Under the pieces are notes generated by a model. That model saw only the letters and a list, made by a program, of their open reading frames with translations, was not told the DNA's origin and made no database searches. Positions 10,829-20,961 of a DNA stretch of 64,000 nucleotides are shown piece by piece. Numbering within the stretch: the stretch's first letter is position 1; each line of letters opens with the position of its first letter. The translations under genes were made by a program, and so were the position numbers. The stretch covers positions 930,001-994,000 of the forward strand of contig OY730169.1 of the NCBI GenBank assembly GCA_963422465.1, written 5' to 3'. Origin of the DNA: Lichina pygmaea. Lineage: Eukaryota > Ascomycota > Lichinomycetes > Lichinales > Lichinaceae.

Positions 10829-12223
10829 TCATGTAGACATCTCATCTTCAAAAATCTTGAAAGGGTTGGCTGATACTTTTCTCTTATTATTTGTTGATCT
10901 TGCCCCAAGAATTTGAACTTCTGGACAGCTTCCCCTGATTCTCTCTAAGCTTCTGGTTGGCTCAGCTGTTTTACGTTTTTTCCCCCCTGGGAGTGGCTGG
11001 GAGAAAGAGAAAGATGTAGCTGGAGATTGGAGTACTGGTGTCAGAGATGTAGAGATTGGGATCTCATACTTCCCTGGGCGTGAAATCCAAGCTTCCCTGG
11101 CTTTCTTGGCTGCTTCCTGGCGTACTGGGCATGTGCTAGCCCAGGCTGGGTGAGATCCCTGGCAATTGCAGCATTTTGGTTTCAGCAAGTTTTCAGGAAT
11201 TGGGCATGCTCTCCTCTCATGTTGTCCACCACATGCTCCACAGGCAGTTCTGTTCCTGCAGGCATGAGCTTGGTGGCTATAGCCAAAGCACTTGAAGTAT
11301 TGTGCAATAACTGTGTTTGCCAGGAAAGGTTCTACTTCATGTAGTCTGTGTCCCAGCACTAGTCCATTCTCAATAAGAAGATTGGCCTGTTGGGGAGTAG
11401 AGAGATCCAGTTGGAGAGAGGTGACCTGTTTCTTTTGAGCTATAGGTTTCTTGGACCAATATGCTCTCAGAATAGTGATCTGTTTGCCAAGAGAAGGGTT
11501 GCTAGTCTGGATTGTTTTGCAGGTGTCCTCCAGATTCTCTGGCTGGATATCTGCTGTTCTGACTCCATGAACCAGAACTGGGAATCTCTTGGGCTGGACT
11601 ATTGCCTTTGTGTTGAAGATAGTTGCAGTCCAGGAGGAATCCTTTTCCAGAAAAAGCTTAGTTTCCTGGCTCTCTGTGTGAATAAGAATATTCCCTGATG
11701 GGAGTTTTCTCACTGCCCTGATCTGTTTGTTATAAGGGCTTGAGAGTCTGTCTTGGAGAGCTTGGAAGAGCTGGACATGGGTTCTGTTGGCCATGTCTGG
11801 AGTCTGGTGCCCAGGGTGTACCAGAACCTCTTTGAGAATTCTGGAAGCTAGTGGAATTTGAGCAGAGGAAGTTTTTGCAGCTGCCTGTGCATAAGATGGT
11901 TTTGCCTCTTGTCTATCTAGATGTTTGTTGAGGTTTTCAAGTTCCTGGATAATCTTGTTGGTAATGCCAGAGGGTAGAGGCTGGACAGTGCTAGTCTGCA
12001 GCTCTGCAGAGAGTTTTTGCTTAAGGTTCTCCCAGCTTTTTCTGACTGGTTCTGGAACTGTTTGGGTTTTTAGCCAGGAGTTAAGAAGTTCCCAGTCTTT
12101 CTGTATAGTACTTTCAGTGGTGGGAGAACTAGCTTGAGTGTTAGAGAGACTGGAAGCTGGTGTGGCTAGTGGTGCTCTGGGATTAGTTTCTAAAGAAGTG
12201 GGTTTTTTCTTTTTTAGTGCCAT
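10829..12223 (-). CDS. LINE A1 ORF1 (nucleic-acid-binding, zinc-knuckle protein)
   Basis: 464 residues, intact. LINE ORF1 proteins coat the element's RNA. The C-terminal half has a run of Cys/His knuckles around residues 313-370 (FKCFGYSHQAHAC, CGACGGQHERRAC, CCNCQGSHPAW). In the first knuckle the leading Cys of copy A2 is Tyr here (QYFKC versus QCFKC), so that finger is probably damaged. The N-terminus is Ser/Thr/Pro-rich and the centre has IPLASRILKEVLVHPG and KQITILRAYWSKK blocks shared with the other copies. The stop codon overlaps the ORF2 start (ATGA). Confidence 0.88.
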   Translation of the reverse strand: MALKKKKPTSLETNPRAPLATPASSLSNTQASSPTTESTIQKDWELLNSWLKTQTVPEPVRKSWENLKQKLSAELQTSTVQPLPSGITNKIIQELENLNKHLDRQEAKPSYAQAAAKTSSAQIPLASRILKEVLVHPGHQTPDMANRTHVQLFQALQDRLSSPYNKQIRAVRKLPSGNILIHTESQETKLFLEKDSSWTATIFNTKAIVQPKRFPVLVHGVRTADIQPENLEDTCKTIQTSNPSLGKQITILRAYWSKKPIAQKKQVTSLQLDLSTPQQANLLIENGLVLGHRLHEVEPFLANTVIAQYFKCFGYSHQAHACRNRTACGACGGQHERRACPIPENLLKPKCCNCQGSHPAWASTCPVRQEAAKKAREAWISRPGKYEIPISTSLTPVLQSPATSFSFSQPLPGGKKRKTAEPTRSLERIRGSCPEVQILGARSTNNKRKVSANPFKIFEDEMST

Positions 12224-12770
12224 GGTGGAGCTTGCTTGGCACAGGTCAACTGTTTCCAGTCTGTGAAGTAGTGCCAGAGAGAGGAGTCACCTGGTTTCCC
12301 AGCAGTAATAATCTAGTCCTGGGACCAGACCCCAAGACTAGACTTTCCTGGGCAGCTTATTCCAACTAAGCTCTGGGTAAAGCTAGGAGTATTTGCCTAG
12401 ACTAGGGACCAGACCCCCTATCTAGACTTTCCTTGAGTCAAGGACTCTGCTAGCTCCAGAGTCAGTCAGACTCTAACCATTCCTCTTATCCTGAGACTCT
12501 CTCTCTCTGGTTGTGGCTGGATTGCTGGTTGTTGAAGAAACAGATCGTGGATCCCAAGATCACAACTTTTGAAAATCATGTGTGATTCTCAAAGGTGATG
12601 GGTTTTCAGCGTAAGGTTTGGGTGGGTCGGGACAGGATGTCGGCTGTTTTCCAGAACATATGACAAAATGCCGTCTTTACCAAAAGTGATGGTCCTTGAA
12701 CAGCGTGGTTCTGGGAAGAGTTGTAGGATCTCAGGTAGCGTTCAAGCTCCTGATTCTCTCGTTCTGTCTC

Positions 12771-13805
12771 GCATCATGCTCTTAATAGCTCCATCAAGAT
12801 ACTGCATTACTTTGAGAACTATCTTCTTATTATCTATGACCTCTGAGATCTCAAAACCCAGCTTGTATTAATGCAGGTATTTCTGCAGTTCTTGCACACT
12901 TCTCCCAGAGTACTTTGTGATACCCCTAAGTTTGAAATCCCCCTGTATGTCTGGGTAGTTGATGTTCCTGCCCAGGATAGTCCCACAACTACATTGCTGT
13001 GGGCCAGCTTATTTACAGCCAGTCCTACATATCTGCTGTCTTCTAGCCCTATCGCTTCAGTTGTGACCTGGTGACTAAGTGTCTGTAGTTCAACCCACCT
13101 TGCTATAAGGTTTGACTACTTGTCAAGTACTTTCTTTCTGTACTCAAGCTTCTTGAGTTCCTCTGTCAGTGACAAGAAAGTTCTATCACTATACCTGAGA
13201 GTGCTATGTTCATCTGTGACAATTTCCCCTGACACACACTCCTGTCCCACGTCTCCACTGTTGTGTGGTGGTGATGCTACCTCTCTGGTGAGAGATTATC
13301 TCTCTTCTGCTGGAGGAAGTCCCCCTTCTGGATGGCTGGGAGGTGCTGGCCTTTGGTCAGCCAGATCTATTATTTTGTTATCTTGTTGTGATAATTTGCC
13401 AGAAGTCCTCTTGCCACAAAGAGCTCTGCCCAAGCCAGTCATTATGAACAGACTACTTCTTTTTTCAGTGAGAGAAGAGTGAACAAAACTGTGAGAACAT
13501 TACCAGCAGTGTGCTCAGAATACTGCTCAGTGGGTAGAATCAAGTGTGTTGGTAGAATTGTTCACTAGTCTCCAAAGAGAACAGTGAGAGCAGCTCTATA
13601 TACTATAGAGCTGAGAACAGAGCATCTAGCTAAGTGACCCCAACCAATCTCCAAGCTACTGCACAGCTGTCTCAAGTAGCCAGCTAGTCATAGCTGGTCA
13701 TGGCTGGCTTGTGTCAGCTATGCAGATCAGAGCTGTATTCCTCTATTAGTCATATGAGTAGAGCTGTATCATGTGATCAACAGATACAGGGCTGCCAGAT
13801 ATAGG
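12771..13805 (-). pseudogene. Degenerate retroelement X, gag 5' part and flank
   Basis: The first ~60 bases continue the gag frame found at 6,180-6,451. Beyond that the minus strand has many stops and no clear domain. The segment from about 13,490 to 13,800 has a TATA-like tatatactatag at 13,596 and could be the LTR or promoter side of X, but no matching second LTR was found at the other end. Extreme shortage of CpG and abundance of TpG/CpA mark it as heavily mutated. Confidence 0.45.
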
Positions 13806-14695
13806 CTATTGTAAGTAGTTGTTGTGACAGGACTTTACAGCTGGTCTGACAACTGAGCTGACATCACTGCACTTATATCTCACCAGACCAGGCATGACAC
13901 TGCTGGGCAGAGTCAATCCTCTGGTCTCAGTGGCCACTAGAATCCACCAAGAGGTCTCTGGGCCTGCCCCTATAGGCTGACAGCCACCCCACAGCCACCC
14001 CACCCCAAGGCACTTCTCTATGAACAGTCTGGCAGACCTGCTTGCTAGCAGAGCAATAGTGCTGGAAGTGATAGCACAAGCTACACAGTAGACTTCCACC
14101 TCAAGTCCAGCTATTGGACTCTGACTCTGGAGGGGAAGACAACTGGAAGCCAGACAAGATGCTGTATCAGGTCTCTCCAGCTTCACACCAGTCTATCCAA
14201 GACTTAAAGCAGTATTCTAACACAGATGCACACAGGTAAGATTGGGCTGGCATTCTTTCTCTGCAGGTGACAAGTCCCCAGCTTCCTGACACTGGCTTGT
14301 TGCTGTGGAGTGCAGTGGGAGACTTCCAAGCATGTGGTTCTAGAGTGCCCACACCTGCAGCAAGTGTGCCACAGTCTTTGCACTGTGACTACTACTACTG
14401 ACTACCAGGTGATGATCTTATGTCCACAGTCTGCCACCACTCTCACCTTGTGGATCCTATACTATAGAGTTCTCTCCCAGTTCTTCTGGACTCGGGAGTA
14501 GCTGGATACTGGTTACTAACCAGCCACCCTCTTATGTTCTACAGATTACTTGAAAGAATAGTGTGGTCTGATGTACTGCAGAGAAAGATTTTTTACTTGG
14601 TTGAGTTTTTCTAGCCTAATTCTCTAGTTGACCCAGTGTAGTCTAGATACACTAGTACTAGAATAGTGTAGGAATTCAATCAATCAATCAATCAA
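13806..14695 (+). pseudogene. LINE T 3' fragment (Tad-like), heavily mutated
   Basis: Plus-strand nucleotide match to the T LINE at 45.5-46.1 kb: gacaactggaag, then the AGGTAAGATTGGGCTGGC block (KIGLA), then gtggttctagagtgcccac (HVVLEC). The shared 3' untranslated region follows, ending in (AATC)n at about 14,678-14,695. The 45-kb copy ends in an AATACC repeat instead. Differences are overwhelmingly CpG-to-TpG/CpA (gtccgcacagg becomes atgcacacagg). Confidence 0.8.
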
Positions 14696-14696
14696 A

Positions 14697-14878
14697 TAGA
14701 GTTGTCCAGAGTGTCTGTGTGACACCTCTGGTGGCCTGTCACTCCACAGGCACCAGCAGCTCAACTGGTGACTTAATTAGCTCTCAGTACAGCAACTACA
14801 AGCAGCTTGGAGACTGCCTGCCATCACTGCCCTGAGATTTCCAGCCTGCACCACATAGAGGTTTGAGTTGTCACAGAC
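14697..14878 (-). repeat. LINE T 5'-end fragment
   Basis: Matches 48,375-48,550 (ggcaccagcagctc, gactacaagcagctt, ggtttgagt) with CpGs lost. It is wedged between the T 3' fragment and a degenerate family B LINE, so it is a rearranged scrap. Confidence 0.7.
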
Positions 14879-15960
14879 TTTTCTCAGAAGTATATAGAGT
14901 GTTGTGAAGTTCTAAAATGTAGAAAAAAATAGAATAGAAGAAAAAGATGATTCTTGGAAAACTCCACAGTATATAGGAAACTGGGAGGACTCTGAGTCAT
15001 CAAACACAAGAGAGGTAGTATGTGAAGTAGTGAAAGAAAAAATCTAGAATACAAACTACTTAGAAATCTTTTTCTTAATCAGAATCTTCTTGAGAACTTC
15101 TGGTAAGACTTTGTTATAGACTCCAGAGATATCCATAGAGAGAAGACTAGCAACTATTCCTGCTTTCCAGATCTTCTCTAGCTGGGAGGTCAGAAAAAAA
15201 ATACTGATTCTGTTGATTTTTTTTTCTGAATTCTATCTGGATTTCTGGTAAGAGGTTTTCCTTCTTAACTAGTTCACTTAGTCTTACAGCTGCAATAGCT
15301 TCTATTACCTTCCCAATTATGTTCAGAAAAGCTATAGAACACTATACTTTTGCTTGACAGTAGAATCTCTTGCCAGGTTTTCTTAAGTGGATTGTCTTGG
15401 CTGATTTATACCTGTCTGGGAAGTATTCTAGTTTCCAGCAAGTCTCCAAAATCTTAGCAATTCTTTTATTGAAGAGGTTCTCCAGTGGTTTTAGAAATCT
15501 ATTTGGCAGTGTCTTGGCATAGTGCTGAGAAAGGTTTTTTCTTCTTTAGAACTTTTTGTACTTCTTTCTTGGAGACTTCTTGGGATAGTTGCTATTCCTG
15601 GGTTTCTTCTAGTAGGTCTTGTTCCTCTGGCTCTGGCTGTAGGGGAAGAGGGAAGAATTAAGTTCTGAAAGCTTCTGTTTTCTCTTCAAAAAATTTTGCC
15701 AGCTGTCCTTGTTATTCTATGACTATTGGTAGGTCAGGAACTTTGCCAGCTTTTTCTTTTCTATACTTGGCAATTCTCCAGCAGTCCCGGGTTCCTGCTA
15801 GCTGTTAGAGATGTGTTCTGAATGTCTTTCTTTTAGCTTGTCTGATGAGACTTTTTTTCTTTTTAGTTATCTCCTCCAGTCTGGTGGTTTCCTCTTAGTC
15901 TTGGAGTACTTTTCTTCTTACTTTTCTTTCCTCCTGGATTGTTTTGACTGTAGATTTAGT
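14879..15960 (-). pseudogene. Degenerate LINE family B ORF2 fragment
   Basis: On the minus strand this runs parallel to the central part of the intact family B ORF2 (from the basic region after the endonuclease, through the linker, to the RT palm) but with frequent stops and small indels. The recognisable RT core near 14,900-15,150 gives the orientation. It ends about 56 bases from the stop codon of the MFS gene. Confidence 0.75.
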
Positions 15961-16016
15961 TGGTTAAGAAATGATAATGACAGGTTTGCTGCCAAGAGCT
16001 ATGCACGCCATGACAA

Positions 16017-17798
16017 TTACAGTCTCGAAACGTCTGCCTCTTCCTCAGCAGCAGCGACCGGCTCGTGCCGATCAACAAGACGATACCCCCCCTCAACCTT
16101 GGCGATGGGCCCTCCTCTTGGAAGCTTGAAGACAAACATAGCCATAGCAGCCAGCGCCGCGCAGGCCGACGTCATGACAAACAGTAACCCTATCCACGCG
16201 CCGCCGAGCTCGATGCCCTTGCTCAGCAGCCAGCCCAGCGCCGGCACGCCGGCCAGCCCCATCAGCGTCTCGGCCGTCGCGAGCGTCGTGTTCAGCGTCG
16301 CCAACGAGTCCTGCTCGACCAGCCCCGCGAGCAGCGCGCGCAGCTGCGGCGGGAAGCCGCTGCCGAAGCTGAAGACGACGAGCGACACGACCAGCAGCCA
16401 GGGCGTGGCGGCGGCGGCGGTCAGCAGGCTGCCTGCGGTGACGAGCAGGATAGAGCCCCGCGACAGGTACAGGTCTCTAGGCGAGACTTCCATGGCGTAG
16501 CGCTTGGCCAGCATGCGGGAGACGAGGGGCAGGATGATGAGCAGGACGATGACCGAGGTGACTTTGTTGACCGTGGTCAGGTACGTGGCTGCGGACCAGT
16601 CCCACTTGAATCGGTTCGTCACGTACTGGAGCATGTTCATCTCGAAAGCCATGTAGATGGGGTTCATGAGGCCGTCCGCCATGACGAGGAGCATGATACT
16701 CCTTGACCCTAGGATGAAGCGCCAGATGCGGGATAGTTCCTGGGCTGCCGCGCTCAGAGCTGTGTGCAATAAGCCGCGACGACCTTTCGTGGGTACCGGG
16801 TGTTCCCGGTCGGCCAGCTTGCGGAGCCGCAACGTCTCGGGGATAAGGAGCGTCGAGAACATGCTGGCGACTAGCGCGACGAGACCGATCCACATCGGAA
16901 GCCAGGGGTCAATGCTCAGCAGCCACGCGGCGACTGGACGGAAGGCGGCACTGAGGATCAGCATCATGGCGTGCATCTGGTAAAAGAGCGAGGTCCGATT
17001 GGAGACCGAGGTTGAGTCGGTCAGGATGGTCCACACCATGGCGGTAATGCTCGGGGCACCGCCTCCAACGAGCAGGGCAATCGAACCGGGCAGTAAATGC
17101 CAGATGGAGAATGCGTCCGGGTGGCGCACTGTCGGGTCGTCGTCAGATATGTCTTCTGTGTCCTCGCGCCTCGCGCCTCGCCCCTCGCCCCGAGCTCCGA
17201 CCTACAAACGATGATGTTCCACGTGGTGGAGAGGACGAGGCCCAAAAGTCCACAGAACAGGACAGGCCGACGGCCGTACTTGTCGGCAACCATGCCGTAG
17301 GGAATCTGCACGAGCAAAGCTGTTTGACACGGTCCATATCCACACGGTATCAGCGCACTTGCACCACCACCAAACCCAGTACCGGTAGAAACAGGAGTGC
17401 GACTTACGAACGAACATGCCCACCCACATCAGCCACGACCTGGCCATTGCCAGCGTCGTCTGGACGTTGGGGTTCTTGCAGCGGCTGTCCGGCTCCGCCC
17501 GCGGCGCCATCGCTACTTGGTCGGGATAGAGGCCGTGGCAGACCAAGTCTTCCATGATGGCCTGCAGAGGCGGCTCCATGATGTACATGCTGAATTCGAC
17601 CATGAAGAGAAACAGCACGCACATAAGGATGACGTAGCGCTGCTGCGCTGACATGGGCACCTTGGTCTCGGCTGGCGGGGGCCCGGATGCCGGTATGAAA
17701 TACGCCCTCTCCTCGCTGTCGGCCTCACCTACGCCATCCGTGTCCATGTCGGCGGAGTCCCTTCGACGTGGATCCTGTATACTGGCACTCGCCGCCAT
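16017..17798 (-). CDS. Major facilitator superfamily transporter
   Basis: Three exons: 17,798-17,408, 17,319-17,206 and 17,128-16,017. The introns of 88 and 77 nt have GTAAGT and GTAGGT donors. The 1,617-nt frame closes and gives 538 residues. An acidic hydrophilic N-terminus precedes the first membrane segment (YVILMCVLFLFMVEF, about 54-70). The MFS signature between TM2 and TM3 is clear (GMVADKYGRRPVL, near 136-150). A long external loop after TM1 carries Cys residues (EPDSRCKNPNVQTTL). About twelve hydrophobic stretches can be counted. It should export or import a small molecule by proton-coupled transport at the plasma membrane; the substrate is unknown. It is CpG-rich, unlike the transposons on both sides. 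It shares its strand with the crmA-like gene 20 kb away, but a link between them is only a guess. Start chosen at MAASASIQD. Confidence 0.88.
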
Positions 17799-17989
17799 GA
17801 CTATTGTTGCAGGGAAATGCGCCCCCAAAGACGTTCTGAACAATGCGCATCTGAACGTAGCTGGGAAATGCGGGTAGCTAACGGTGAGAAAGAGAGAAAT
17901 AGTGAGACAACGGGCAAGGCCAAGTAAGCTATTGTGGGAGGGGGGGAGGGGGGGTAGCAAGTGTTCTAAGAATAGTCCTCAGCATAAGT

Positions 17990-18330
17990 ATAAGGATGTG
18001 TGATACCTGCCCCCCCACCCTGTCCTCTTCCAGAGAGAAGTGTTATTCAGATGAATGAACATGACACCTCTATTATGAACACTAGCAAAAGAGTTAATAC
18101 CAATGAAGTTCAAGCTACCACAACTCCACCACTACATGCCTGATTTGTACACAGAGGTTGAAGTTTACATCTATCTCAGGCAATGAGAATGTCACCTTGT
18201 CAACACTAGCTAAAGATTTTGATGTCTCAACACAATGTCTTTGAGATGACAAAAGACATGCATTAGTCAGACAGGTGAGCTCTCATGAAAAGACCACACT
18301 AGAGCACTACTCACACAGGCAACTGTAAGA
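17990..18330 (+). pseudogene. Mutated copy of the TA-flanked DNA transposon (N-terminal region)
   Basis: Resembles 44,918-45,200 after CpG loss: a TACC(T)GCCCCCC start near 17,998, then agtgttattcag, caactccaccac..catgcctga, aggttgaag and gctaaagattttgatgt. This is the terminal repeat and the helix-turn-helix coding part of the transposon. No open frame remains. Confidence 0.6.
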
Positions 18331-18749
18331 GCACTAGGGTCTTAGCAGAACAGAGTTGTGATAAAGGCCTGTTCCCTAGGTGGCTACTGGAAAGTGCCGG
18401 AAAGATGTTGTCAAGTAAGCCTGTAGAGTGTCACTCAATAGATAGAAACTGACAACTGGCCTCTCAACCAGTGTCAGAAGGAAGGCCTACTTATATGAAT
18501 CTTGCTTAATGATCATGTGACTTGGTATGTATATGTCATGTGACTGCTAAGCAAGATGACATATAGCCAAACCCAGTCAGGTGCTTGTGCAAGCTGCACA
18601 GCTTCTGACAGGTCCCTCCCTCCTGGAGTCACAGTCTCTCACAACTATATTAGGCACATAGTCTATCATAGAGCACTACATACTTTTCTGTAATTCTCCA
18701 CCCAGGCTCTGCCAGTAGAGCTAGCTCTACTGCTCTTCACATTATAGAT
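18331..18749. other. Intergenic, CpG-poor, no gene seen
   Basis: No open frame or element boundary is recognised. It may be more of the mutated DNA transposon or its flank. Confidence 0.3.
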
Positions 18750-20098
18750 ATTTTTTTATTTTTTATTTGATTCTTACACTGATAGTAGCTTTTCAGTCAT
18801 GCAGATCTTCTAGCTAAGAGTGAGTCTCTTCAGAAAACCTTTAAAAGAATAAAAACTGAAGACTGGGAGTGACTAAGGAATGTAGCAAAAGAAAATCTTG
18901 TAGTGACTGGTAGAAGGGAAACTTCTAGATATTAGAGTGTGAATAGTGGAGTTTGAAAGCCAGATTAAACTGGTTTAGTCTTTTCAAAAACATAAACCAG
19001 TATAGAAACTTCTGTAGAAGTTCTGAGTTTGAAATAATAGAAGTGAAATCTTGAGAATTAAAAAGAGCTTGCTGTTTTTGACTTGAGTAAAGAGAGTATG
19101 AAGAGGTGATATGTTTCACTGTCTCTTCTGCTTGACCACAAATGTATAAAGAAGTAGGAAAATCTGGAACTCCAGCTCTGAATAGAAAACTTGCCAGGCC
19201 AATTCTCCCAGTTCTGGTTTGTAGTAGTAGGCTTGCCTCAGCTTTCTGTAGCTCTTTGTAGAGCTTCAGGTTGTTGTGGTGAGGCTTTTGACAAAACACC
19301 TGCCACCCAGAGTAGCTTCTTCTTTTCTTCTTCTCCTATTGGTTTTCCCACTCTTTAACAAAGAGTTTCTGTAGTTCTTTCTTTGAACTAGTCTGGTTAG
19401 TAGTTAATTGGTTTAACCAAGTGAACTTCCAATAGGGGAAGATAGTTGAGGATTTCTTTAAAGGTTTCTTCACAGAAGAGGCATAGTGGGAGATATTGGA
19501 AAAAATATTGTCCAGAAGTGATTTCAGAGAGGAGGTTTGAATAGAAGAGAGGAAACAGACTGTGTGAAATTTGAAATAGAGATCTAGAAGTAAAAGAAAA
19601 AGCTCACTCTCTAATAAGAAAGATGGAGTGGCTTTGAAAGTATCTCCAATAAGTCTCAGATATTTGTTCTGGAATGTGTTAAGAGAGGAAATATTAGAAG
19701 ATCTTCTTAGAGGATTGAACTAGATCCCCACTGCATAGCTCAGTAAGGATCTGAGTATTGCAGTATACACAAGACATGATGTGAAGACTGGGAAACCCCA
19801 AGTAGAATATAAAGTTCTGGAGAGAGAGGAGAGTGTTTTCTGGGCTTTTTGAAGAATAATTCTCTGGTGCTTATGCTAGTGGAGTTTTGCATCCAGGTAC
19901 ACTGCTAATACTTGCACTTTTTCTTTTAGTTTTAGAATCACATTCTCCAGTCTGAGCTTAAGCTGAAGATTGTCTGATCTTCTTCTGGAAAAATAAAGTA
20001 TTTTATATTTCTGAGAAGAGAAAACTATTCCATGTCTTGCAGCCCATGATAGATATTTGAGGTGTGTGTTCTTCAACTTCAGAAGATTGCTTTTTAGA
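18750..20098 (-). pseudogene. LINE A, 3' half, joined to LINE T
   Basis: From the T-rich tail (18,750-18,770) it covers the 3' untranslated region and the C-terminal half of ORF2 (FCQKPHHNNLKLYKELQKAEASL; ICGQAEETVKHITSSYSLY, where the last Cys of copy A1 is Tyr). It continues back to the segment just after the FADD motif (LKSNLLKLKNTHLKYLSWAARHG). Several stops are present. At 20,098/20,099 it switches abruptly to T-family sequence. Confidence 0.85.
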
Positions 20099-20689
20099 GC
20101 CACAGTTGTACTATGCCAGAACATAGTGTAGAGTTGGCATCCCCCCACAGAGTCTCTACCACACTTTCCCACAGTCCCAAGATCTTTTGCACTCCACTGT
20201 ACATGCTCACCCCTGGCATCCTGCTTTGGAGTGCTGGGTCACCAGCCCAGAGCCCACACTCCAACTGTAGTTTACTCTCTGAGCTTGTTGTTTGCAGTCT
20301 AAGCCTGCACTCTGTATGAACTGGCATGCACATCTGTCCTCTCAGGCTATATAGACAGTCTTGTAGTAGGCCCAGACTCTACCTGTGTCACTGCTATTAT
20401 ATACCACATCTTGCAGTTGTTAACTGTTTTGTGTTACCTTTGCAGATCTCTTGTACAAAGACTGACTATACCTCACAGGTCTTACAGACTCTGCAGACTA
20501 TGACAGCACCTGCAGAGCTGTCTTTCCAACCCACTAACCAAGTAGAGAGAAGTTTTCCTTAGTCTGCTGTCACCTGTGGGGTCTCAGTTGCACCTGTTGG
20601 CCCACTGGATAACCCAGTCCTCTGGCCCCAGATTGTGGATTGTACAAAGAGACTTTGTGGCAAAGTCTTAGGCAAAACCATCAAGCCAG
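20099..20689 (-). repeat. LINE T segment, heavily mutated
   Basis: Positions 20,337-20,689 match 47,675-48,022 with nearly all CpGs turned to TpG/CpA. Positions 20,099-20,336 extend further into T. The right end stops exactly at the chromovirus LTR start (TGTGACAAGG at 20,690). Confidence 0.75.
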
Positions 20690-20961
20690 TGTGACAAGGC
20701 AATGGCAGAGCAGAACTCAAGCCTAACTGATTCGGTAACCTTGACCTGACTTGGCTTGAGACTTGAGACTTGGATTGATGTTTTTATTTTATTTTTATTT
20801 TTATTTGATTCTTACACTGGTAGTAGCTTTACAGCCATGCAGATCTTCTAGCTAATAGTGAACTCCTTCAGAAAACCTTTGAAGGGATAAAAACTGAAGG
20901 CAGGGTGTGACTAGGGAATGTAACAAAAGGAATCTTGAAGTTTCTGGTAAGAGAAGAGAAT

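Larger units (their letters stand above)
6651..10832 (-). pseudogene. LINE A1 ORF2 (endonuclease-reverse transcriptase), split by a solo LTR
   Basis: The frame runs 10,832 to about 8,617, is interrupted by an LTR, and resumes at 7,682 to stop at 6,651; about 1,080 codons in all without the insertion. The N-terminus is an APE-type endonuclease (LLQYNVQKSQ, LQEPWKNPH, TDSNLHHPDW, SDHRPILTSL). The RT follows (WRPIALLNTTGKLM, GFRKGRSTESALFL, LGFADDINLLAF), then a C-terminal Cys/His motif (CVCGQAEETVKHISSSC). No RNase H signature is visible. Its start overlaps the ORF1 stop as ATGA. Apart from the LTR the frame is open, so the element looks to have been intact when the LTR arrived. Confidence 0.9.
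6465..12770 (-). mobile_element. LINE A1: full-length non-LTR retrotransposon interrupted by a solo LTR
   Basis: Full-length copy of family A. The A-rich tail is at the left (T-rich on the plus strand at 6,465-6,505) and the 5' end at the right. It is flanked by a 13-bp target-site duplication, GCATCATGCTCTT, at 6,452-6,464 and 12,771-12,783. It has a 5' untranslated region, ORF1 and ORF2. Without the nested LTR it is about 5.37 kb against 5.31 kb for copy A2. The excess is mostly a short block at its 5' end (about 12,724-12,770) that reads as Gypsy integrase sequence. Confidence 0.92.
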
